Assembly: GCA_038049695.1 (NCBI GenBank)
Contig: CP142456.1
Span: forward strand, 42,636,001 to 42,700,000
Direction of reading: 5' to 3'
Origin: Cinnamomum chago
Taxonomy: Eukaryota > Streptophyta > Magnoliopsida > Laurales > Lauraceae
DNA length: 64,000 nt
Under the pieces are notes generated by a model, which was given only the letters and a program-made list of their open reading frames with translations, made no database searches and was not told where the DNA came from. Of this stretch, positions 57,101 to 64,000 are shown piece by piece. The translations under genes were made by a program, and so were the position numbers. Position 1 is the first letter of the stretch. Each line of letters begins with the position of its first letter.

Positions 57101-58647
57101 CCAGTTTGAGAGGAATGGGTGTCCTACAACAGTTTGAAGAGTTGGGTGTAGAAGTACAAACCCTGAAATTGGGTGCGATGTTAGCAATTATGACAGTATC
57201 AGAACCTACCTTCATTCAGAAGATCAAGGAAAATCAGTTGCAAGACCCAGACTTAGCTAAGATAGCAGAAGTTATTACAGAACGTCCAGATTTCAAGTTG
57301 GTGAATGGGATATTATACTTTCGTGACCGGTTGTGTGTGCCAAATGTGGATGACTTGAAGAGTGAAATAATGAATGAAGCTCACAGGACGAGATATTCTA
57401 TGCATCCGGGTAGCACGAAGATGTACCACAATTTGAAGAATAGATTTTGGTGGAACAACATGAAGAGAGAGATAGCAGCTTTTGTGTCTCGTTGTTTAAC
57501 TTGTCAGTTGATTAAGGCAGAGCATCAAAAGCCTCCAGGTTTGTTACAGCCTTTGGAGATTCCGGAGTGGAAATGGGAGCACATCACCATGGATTTCGTT
57601 TCCGGTTTGCCGAATAACAAGAAGGGAAATAATGCAATTTGGATTATTGTAGATCGTCTGACAAAGTCTGCTCACTTCATTCCGATGAAGACAGGGAACA
57701 TGATGCACATGGCACCACTTGCGAAGTTATTTGTTGATGAAATTTTTAGTAAATATGGCCAGCCCGTCTCCATTACTTCAGACAGAGACAGTAGGTTTGT
57801 TTCAAAGTTTTGGAAAACTCTTCATGAGTCGATGGGTACCAAACTTCAGTTCAGCACAGCTTATCATCCTCAGACAGATGGTCAGTCAGAAAGGACGATA
57901 CAGACTCTCGAAGACATGTTGCGTGCTTGTGTATTGGATTTCAAGGTTCAGTGGGATGAGTGCTTACTGCTTTGTGAATTTGCGTATAACAATAGTTACC
58001 ACTCTAGCATCGGTATGGCACCTTTCGAGGCACTTTATGGTAGAAGATGCAGAACTCCGGTTTGCTGGGAAGAAGTCGGTGAACGTAGTTTTCATGGACC
58101 GACGATAGTAGGAGAGACAAGTGACAAGGTCAAATTGATTCAGGAACGGTTGAAGATCGCCCGAAGTAGGCAGAAGAGTTATGCAAATACTCACAGAAGA
58201 GAATTGCAGTTTCAAGTGGGTGACAAAGTGTTCTTGAAGATCTCGCCAGTTAGAGGGACTTTGAGATTCGGACAGAAGGGCAAATTGTCTAGAAGGTTCA
58301 TTGGTCCGTATGAGATCTTGAGCAAGATTGGAGATGTCGTTTATAGACTTACGTTGCCGCCGGAACTCTCCGGTGTACACAATGTTTTTCATGTCTCTAT
58401 GCTCAAGAAATATGTTTCTAGTCCTTCACACATTCTACAACATGAGCCTTTGGAGATTCGGGAAGATGCCTCGTATGTGGAAAGACCGATCAAGATCATC
58501 GACACCAAAGAGCAAGAATTGAGAAACCGGACTATTCATTGGGTCAAGGTACTTTGGGAAAATCACGAGCCAGAGGAAGCCACCTGGGAATTGAGAGAGC
58601 AAGTGCAGAGGAAGTATCCACAGCTTTTACCAGAGGTAATTGTTTGA
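54109..58647 (+). pseudogene. TekA-2 gag-pol, two stops and altered catalytic sites
   Basis: A single frame of 1513 codons starts at the ATG at 54109 (MPPRKAPNHH). Earlier in-frame non-ATG starts are not needed. Gag comes first, with zinc knuckles from residue 305. The protease motif LFDPGSTHSF has its Asp near residue 400. RT reads FINDVLVYS, with Asn at residue 736 where the family has Asp. RNase H reads HSYH, with Tyr at 945 where TekB-1 has Asp. Integrase has an H2C2 finger and Asp 1162, Asp 1225, Glu 1261 (D-D-35-E). A chromodomain-like tail lies from about 1455. In-frame TAA codons are at 55732-55734 and 56203-56205. No frameshift is seen. It encodes the full replication set in outline but is not functional as read. 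Confidence 0.93.
55729..55746 (+). other. Copy of the 3' polypurine tract inside pol
   Basis: TCCTAAGGGGTGGAGGAT, identical to 58667-58684, which spans the 3' polypurine tract and the first LTR base. It lies between protease and RT, close to the middle of the element. One of the two in-frame stops is within it. Confidence 0.6.
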
Positions 58648-58666
58648 TTATTTGGTGGACCAAATA

Positions 58667-58683
58667 TCCTAAGGGGTGGAGGA
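58667..58683 (+). other. 3' polypurine tract of TekA-2
   Basis: TCCTAAGGGGTGGAGGA directly precedes the 3' LTR. It primes plus-strand DNA synthesis in this class of element. Confidence 0.88.
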
Positions 58684-61450
58684 TGTTAGACCCCGACCCA
58701 GACCAATTCGATTAGTGTGCGATTAGTGTGTGTTTAGTCCTAAGTGGGTTTATTTGTTGTTGGGTTAGAAGTAATTAGTTTTAGCCTTGGACACAACTTT
58801 GGGAATTTTGAGAACGTTTAGTATTAGTCAGACACATTCAAGAAGGCCTGAGTGCACGTGTAAGCTTGGGAAAATCGTATCGGTTTCCGTGTGATTGTGA
58901 TTTTGATTTCATTTGAATGATTTTTCTCTGTGTTACAACTTTCGTCTTAAGCCCATTCGTGTTTGAAGCCCAAAAACCCAAGTTTTGGCCCAAAGAGGGT
59001 AAAATTGTCTTTTACGCACAAATCTGGACACAATTTTTGAGATCTCAAAACCATGTCAAAAATATACTTTTTAGAAACTAGATATTTCGAGGATCGTTTT
59101 ATCCTTCTTCGCCGAAGTCATTCGAGGCCCACAAGATCATGTTTGGGTCACTCCAAGGTTCAAGTCATTTGGGGCCCATTGTCATCACTTAAACCCCAAT
59201 CCTCATCTCTTTCATTCACTTTCCCCAAATTCCTATAACTCTCATAACCTAGGGTGAGAAACCGTTTTTCTCTTCCACTTCATTCCTCTTGCATGCCCTA
59301 GCAATAGATCTCCAAAGAAGATTCCAAGGCCATCATCTTCTTCCCCTCATCTCAAGCTTCCTATTGATGTCTTCTTCTTCAAAGCTAAAGTTGGGAAAGC
59401 TCTCCATTTGTTTTCATTCCTTTTGTTTGGGCATTTCTAGGTAAGAGCTTCAACCCATGTTTTTCATGAACTCCTTTTAGTTCTTAAAGATCATGTTTTC
59501 CATGTTTACAAACCCTTTTGTTAAAATGGGTTCTTTGTTTTCATTTGTGTGGAGTTTGAGTGGATTTTCCTTGGGATTCTTGTAGTGTGGGAATAGCTTG
59601 AGTGAAGTGCTTGAAGAGGAGTGTTTAGTATTGGTCAAGGCAAGTAATCTCTATAGGAAATGATGCATGTGTATTTTGATTACATTGTTATTTTAGGAAT
59701 TGTGTATATGAATTTGTTATAAATTTCATTATCTTGATTTTTATTGGATTGAATGTTTGAAAGTGTGAAAATGAACCCCTGGTGAGCATGAAGGCTCAAG
59801 GGACTTTTTGTGGCTTGAGGATGAGAAGAAGGAGAGAATTGTATTGAAAGTTGTACAAGAAAAAAGGCATTTTCTGCACTCAGCGAGCACAGGCAGAAGC
59901 TTGTCCGCTCGAGCGACCCTTGGGTTCGCTCGAGCGACCAAGCCTCTGTTTGGTCCGAGCGCAGACAGAGAGCTGTCCATTCGAGAGACCTTATGTCCGC
60001 TCGTGCGAACTGTCTTGCTCGAGCGAACTGTCAACGCCTTACAAACTCCGCTCGAGCGAACCTGCCAGATCCGATCAGGAAGAATAATTATTTTCATTTG
60101 TGTATTTTCTTGAAGGTTGAAAAACTAGACTATGTTAAGGGTTTTGACTTGACATTGTGTAAATGGAACTCCGAAATGCAACCCAACTTCGGGGACACCA
60201 ATTCTTGCATATTTCGACATTTGGGGTCCCAATTACACAAAGGTCACTTAGTAGCCTTAACACATGCTTATCAGATTTCGTATCTTGAATTTCCGTTTTG
60301 GTACGATACGTACCATCGTGTACTCGTTTTGGATTTCAAGTATAAGCTTGGTTTGAAGATTTATTTCAAGAAAAAAGGGATCACTTCCTAAGCGTGTTAC
60401 GCATATTAATTATGCCTTTTGTTAGTCGTGTTCGTCGTGTTTTAACAAGTGATTTCCCCCTTTTTTATCTCTGCATGTTTTGATAGTGTTCGCGTGTTTT
60501 GTGCATTCATGAATTAAGTGAACACCACTGAGCTTGGACTGCCCTTTCAGTTTGATCCACTGTCTGGGGGTCCTTAAACATGTGGACTGCCTGCAGACTG
60601 GTCGTGTATTTATTACACATCGTGTGTGTCCGGTTCCGCAGCCGGAAATCCCCGTATATGTGGGAATCGTGTCGTGATTATATTATGTATATCGTGCTTG
60701 TCGTGCGTGCTTGCTCTTTTCATTATATATATGATAGAGAAAGGATGGGCTCTTTGTGGATTGTAACTATTCATGATATTATTTGTATTCATGCAAGTTT
60801 GTTTTAGTATCCCAACTTTATTATGTATTCTCAAAGATGTATCTCCGCTATTGTAGTATTTCAAATTAAGGATTTGCTTACATGTTCTCTTAAACGTTTA
60901 TGGTTTCATGCTTGCACCTAAATTGATTACCTGCCAAACCGTTGTGTTTGACCCTTGTTTGTTGGTGCCCAGGTGCAGGAGACGTTGCCTTTGAGGAGGA
61001 GCGTCAGGAGGAGGCTCTTGAGCCACCCCCAGTGAGAGGCAGCCCGACAATGTCATTTAGACGTCGGGCGGGTTTCTTGAGTTCGTCAATTGTCTTGGGG
61101 TTCCCTTTATTATTTTGAGAAGTGTATTGGCCTCTGTTGGCCTCTTATGGGTTGTAACTAAAACTTAACTTACTTTTGAGTTAGTCTCATAACTTGAATT
61201 ATGTTGGGAATGCCATGTTAGCTTCTTCCTTTGATACTATGTCTTGTTATTAATTGTTATAGCACTTAAAGATTTTATTGGTGCTTATCTCGATGTGATT
61301 TTCTACACGCTTCCGCAAACTTGATCGTGTGAGTCAGATTCCGCGTGTCTTTGGGAATCCTCACCGCGGGAACCTGTGGAAAAGTATATCTCCAATGCAA
61401 TCGGCACAACACTCGTCGCAGGCCCGGGGTTCCATTCCGGGGTCGCAACA
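58684..61450 (+). repeat. 3' LTR of TekA-2
   Basis: 2767 bp, TGTTAGACCCCG to GGTCGCAACA. It differs from the 5' LTR by a 12-bp duplication near 58717 (GCGATTAGTGTG), a 4-nt loss near 61040 and scattered substitutions. It ends against plant-type coding sequence at 61451. Confidence 0.92.
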
Positions 61451-61708
61451 CTCAGCCTCCTCGACTTAACGAATCAGAGTCCCTTCTCTAGCACGAGCTT
61501 CCACAATGGTGGCCAATTTTGCAAGAGCTTGTTCCTCCAATAGCTCAAGACGTTGCCTGGTCTCAACGATCTCCCTATCAAGAGGGCGCAGGTCTTCTGT
61601 TAGCTCAATGATAGCCAACTTAGTGACGTTCCTCTCCCGAACGAATTGCTTCCAAGTCCGCGAGATCTCGTTCAGTTCAAACTTGACCTCGCAAGAAGGC
61701 TTCAAAAA

Positions 61709-62953
61709 CATCTTATTAGGGATTTTGTGCATTGCAATTTGATGGATGCATTATCGTATTAGCATCATTTGAATTTTCACACATGCATTGTTTTTGAAAA
61801 GCTTGAAATCTTGATTTACACATGCATTGTTAGAAATATCGATTTATGCATGTTTTGTTTTTTAACTTGGATGCATTTTAATTTGAAAAGAAGTTTTATG
61901 AATCAAGCAAGCCTATATGTTTTAAATATTTCAAATGTTTTTAGGCCTTTTATATTTCATGATTTTAAACCTCTTAGTTTGATTTAAATCATGATTCCAA
62001 GCTTGATTCAGTGGTCCAAAAATTTCCCTCAAAGAAATACTTTAGAAATATGAATTTTAGGGGAATTTGGTCCCTGGGCCCTGGTCGACCCGCAGTGTGC
62101 TCGGTCGACCGAGCACACATGCAGTCGACCGGGAAAGAGCCGTTGGTGCTCTTTTCAAACGGTCAATTTTTTTACCATTGAGCACCCGGTCGATCGGGCA
62201 AGGTACCAGGTCGACTGAGGACTAGCCGTTGGGCAGTTTTTAGTATAAATAGAAGCTCATTCCTATAAAAATTTTGAGGAAAAAAGAGGCCCTCCTTGAG
62301 GTGTTTTGAGGCCAATCAAAGGGGAATGAGCTAAGGGATGAAAGGGGTCATTTGGAAAGCTAAAGCTTGGTTCTATTGAGTTAAATCACTAAGTAAGCTT
62401 TACTTTTCTTAATCATATGTTTTCATGCTTTGCTTTAATTATTGGTAAATCTTTTCTAGCATGATAAACTATGATTTGTTGTGTCCTTAACATGTATATC
62501 CGCCTAATTAAGAGGCATTGTAATGAGCTACTAATTGTATCTCCATCAAGTGTATTATAGACACTACTTAGAGAGATAACCAACCTTTTGGTTGTAGAGG
62601 TTATTACTTAACCTAAGAAAAGCATAATGTAGAGGTTATTGCTTAGCCTTGAAAAGCATATTGTAAAGGTTATTGCTTAGCCTATTGAAAAGCATAAATA
62701 GTGGAAATCCGGTGGGGTGTTGGATCACAAGCCTGTAGTGGGTGTAGGCTTTGAGGCCGAACCACTATAAATCCTTGTGTGATGGTGCATGCTTTGTGGT
62801 GATTGTTTTTATTAGTTTCTGCATTTAGTTTGATAATCATCACTAGTGACTAATTTAATTTAAGGAAGTTAAAATTGGTCATAATTGGTCTCGAATTTGT
62901 AGCTCACCCTATTCACCCCCCCTCTAGGGTTCAGATCACGGACTTTCACATCT
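61709..62953 (+). mobile_element. SirC-2 solo LTR with TSD
   Basis: The LTR is 61714-62948 (1235 bp), TATTAGGGATTTTG (TG changed to TA) to CACGGACTTTCA, with exact TSDs CATCT at 61709-61713 and 62949-62953. It matches the reverse of the SirC-1 LTR at both ends but lacks that element's 304-bp tandem units and neighbouring sequence. It splits a coding exon. Confidence 0.9.
62084..62251 (+). promoter_or_regulatory. Palindromes, MSA-like site and TATA box, SirC-2
   Basis: GTCGAC-type sites (GGTCGACC, CGGTCGACCGAG, AGTCGACCGGG, GGTCGATCGGGC) run from 62084 to 62216. Then come TAGCCGTTGGG at 62223-62233 (reverse of CCCAACGGCTA) and TATAAATA at 62244-62251, 10 bp further. The order is that of the SirC-1 and Sir-1 LTRs. 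Confidence 0.6.
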
Positions 62954-63504
62954 CATTGAAGAAGTCACCGCTTGGAAAATTCTTGCTCTCATTCCACTTG
63001 TTGCCTAGAGCTATGACTTCATCAACAAAAGCCTTCGCACTTGCAATGTCCAGACCGACCTCTTCGCTATCAACAAGGATGTCCTGTACATGCTTGATCA
63101 TGCCAAAGTCGGCTTCTAAATGGCCAGAAGAAAGAGTTTTGACCCATGAGCTCAAAACGCTCTTCAACACTTTCTTCAAATACTCAAGAGATGGCCTGGA
63201 TGAAGGCTCGCCCTTCTCCATTGGTCGACTGCCCGTGTCATGCCCTGTCGGAGGAGTGATCATCAAACTCTTTCTAATCGGAGACACTGGCGATGGAATC
63301 TGCTCAGAAGATTTCATCTCTGCCGCATGGAAACTGGAAGAAGAAGTCCCTACTTCTGGTTCAACTGCAGGCATCCCCTGCTCTAGCACTGAAAAAGACG
63401 GAGGAACTTCTCATGTTACTTCACAACCTGCCAACAAAACAAAACAAAAAAAGGTATGAATATGATCCTGTTGAAAAAATCATTATCATCTGGGTTATTG
63501 CTAC

Positions 63505-63621
63505 AAATAACTTCTTCGACGGTTAGCGGAATACTTTCTGCCCCTATGAGTTCATCTAAAGCATCGTCAAAGGTCGCGTCCATGGATGGCTCAAAATCGT
63601 CGGAATCCTGTGTCAAGTCAG
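63505..63621 (-). CDS. Internal exon of the interrupted gene
   Basis: 117 nt, reading an acidic stretch with DLTQDSDDFEPSMDATF and DALDELIGAESIPL. It is bounded upstream by an intron (63622-63700, GTATGA to TTGTCAG, with a CTAAC branch-point-like site) and downstream by a proposed intron 63389-63504 (GTAGCA to TTTTTCAG). Both introns are phase 1, and the frame stays open across them. The function is unknown. Confidence 0.5.
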
Positions 63622-63700
63622 CTGACAAGAAAACAAGCAGCATGTTAGCAAATGATAGCACAACAAAAAAAAAGAAAAGAAAATACAAAGCAGTCATACC

Positions 63701-63816
63701 AGGTGAAGATTCCGGAATCACTCCAGAATCCTTCGGTTCTTCTTCAGATGCCACAATCGGATCCGTCGCTACTTCATCAGCCGAAACCTCAAGCATCACC
63801 AAACCATCATCTCCCA
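63701..63816 (-). CDS. Upstream exon of the interrupted gene
   Basis: 116 nt, coding DDGLVMLEVSADEV and EEEPKDSGVIPESSP. The acceptor CTCCCTTTTCAG lies just before it, and the donor GTATGA gives a phase-1 junction with the next exon. The protein is acidic and probably disordered here. Confidence 0.5.
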
Positions 63817-63902
63817 CTGAAAAGGGAGAGAACGAAAATAAAAAACAAGAAAATCTCAGCAAAAAGAAACGGAAAAGGAAAGAGGAGGAATCATACCATC
63901 AT

Positions 63903-64000
63903 TAACGGTCTCTTCCTCTCGACTCCTCTTTCGGGAGGCTCATCAGCGTCCCTTGACATCTCTTCAGCAATGGCCGGAGAGACTTCTGAATCAGGAGAGT
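63903..64000 (-). CDS. Possible further upstream exon, partial
   Basis: An open minus-strand frame from the window edge reads SPDSEVSPAIAEEMSRDADE and ERGVERKRPLMM, similar in composition to the next exons. It ends at a GTATGA donor. The phase does not join the next exon cleanly, so either the splice site differs or the gene has decayed here. Confidence 0.3.

Larger units (their letters stand above)
51191..61450 (+). mobile_element. TekA-2: full-length Tekay-like chromovirus
   Basis: 5' LTR 51191-53947, primer-binding site, gag-pol 54109-58647, polypurine tract, 3' LTR 58684-61450. The order PR-RT-RH-IN with a C-terminal chromodomain-like segment places it in the chromoviruses, most like Tekay. 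No TSD is expected or found, because the left LTR is shared with a deleted tandem copy. The two LTRs differ by few substitutions plus small indels. Confidence 0.93.
61466..63388 (-). pseudogene. Last exon of an interrupted plant gene
   Basis: The minus-strand exon runs 63388-62949, is interrupted by the SirC-2 LTR, and resumes 61708-61466 to a TAA. With the LTR and one TSD copy discounted it is 683 nt: 2 nt completing a split codon plus 227 codons including the stop, with no internal stop. It encodes an acidic N-terminal part and then helical sequence (FVDEVIALGNKWNESKNF; a coiled coil near EDLRPLDREIVETRQRLELL). The family is not recognised with confidence; helical tails like this occur in plant mobile domain and other transposon-derived plant proteins. 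The stop is 16 bp from the TekA-2 LTR. The exon is now split by 1235 bp. Confidence 0.65.

Noticed and set aside
59741..60113. Arg/Ser-rich frames on both strands over the TekA-2 palindromes
   Set aside because: Repetition of the CTCGAG motif gives open frames on both strands; composition, not coding.
61751..61987. Plus-strand frames in the SirC-2 LTR as genes
   Set aside because: They lie wholly within the solo LTR, are AT-rich and have no domain.

Overview
This window is nuclear DNA from a flowering plant, almost certainly repeat-rich heterochromatin. It is a stack of nested LTR retrotransposons plus a diverged satellite block, with one interrupted plant-type multi-exon gene fragment at the far right. 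The evidence is plant-type Ty3/gypsy chromovirus (Tekay-like) and Ty1/copia (Sirevirus-like) polyproteins, primer-binding sites complementary to initiator-Met tRNA, 5-bp target-site duplications (TSDs) and GT-AG introns. The species cannot be named from sequence alone. No rRNA or tRNA gene or CRISPR array was seen. Element names (TekA, TekB, SirC and so on) are local labels.

Layout. 1-8602: TekA-1, a minus-strand Tekay-like element cut by the window edge; its 5' LTR holds two solo LTRs (CopF 1901-3881, CopD-1 5476-7237). TekA-1 sits inside the integrase region of TekB-1 (8603-32995, minus), a decayed chromovirus. The TekB-1 5' LTR (12501-32995) is split by SirC-1 (13267-19074, a non-coding Sirevirus-like element) and by Sir-1 (20031-31623, a nearly complete Sirevirus). 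The reverse transcriptase of Sir-1 is split by a solo TekB LTR (TekB-2, 23129-26187). TekB-1 lies in a remnant CopD LTR (32996-33093), which lies in a satellite array of about 440-bp units (33094-34906).

34907-37169 is a truncated TekB LTR. It is cut by a CopD LTR (37170-40619) that carries a nested solo CopD LTR (37418-39180) and a scrap of copia RNase H. 40981-48052 is TatE, a minus-strand gypsy-type element with gag but no pol. 48634-51083 is another truncated TekB LTR. It is joined, through a 34-bp templated filler, to the last 73 bp of a TekA internal region and then to TekA-2 (51191-61450, plus), a full-length element whose single gag-pol frame has two stop codons and two altered catalytic sites. 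61466-64000 holds a minus-strand gene fragment whose last exon is split by a solo Sirevirus-type LTR (61714-62948); removing the LTR and one TSD copy leaves an open frame.

Main signals. (1) The LTRs carry a GC-rich cluster of short palindromes at a fixed position, but the core hexamer changes between copies of one family (GTCGAC, CTCGAG, or GCTAGC/TTAGCC), and the same GTCGAC type occurs in unrelated copia LTRs. (2) Four Sirevirus-type LTRs share an 11-mer matching the mitosis-specific activator (MSA) consensus, 10-11 bp upstream of the TATA box. (3) TekA and TekB LTRs share a short acidic peptide-coding segment directly after a splice-acceptor-like site. (4) TekA-2 has an exact 18-nt copy of its 3' polypurine tract near the centre of the element. 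All rest on reading by eye; the checks named in each entry would decide them.
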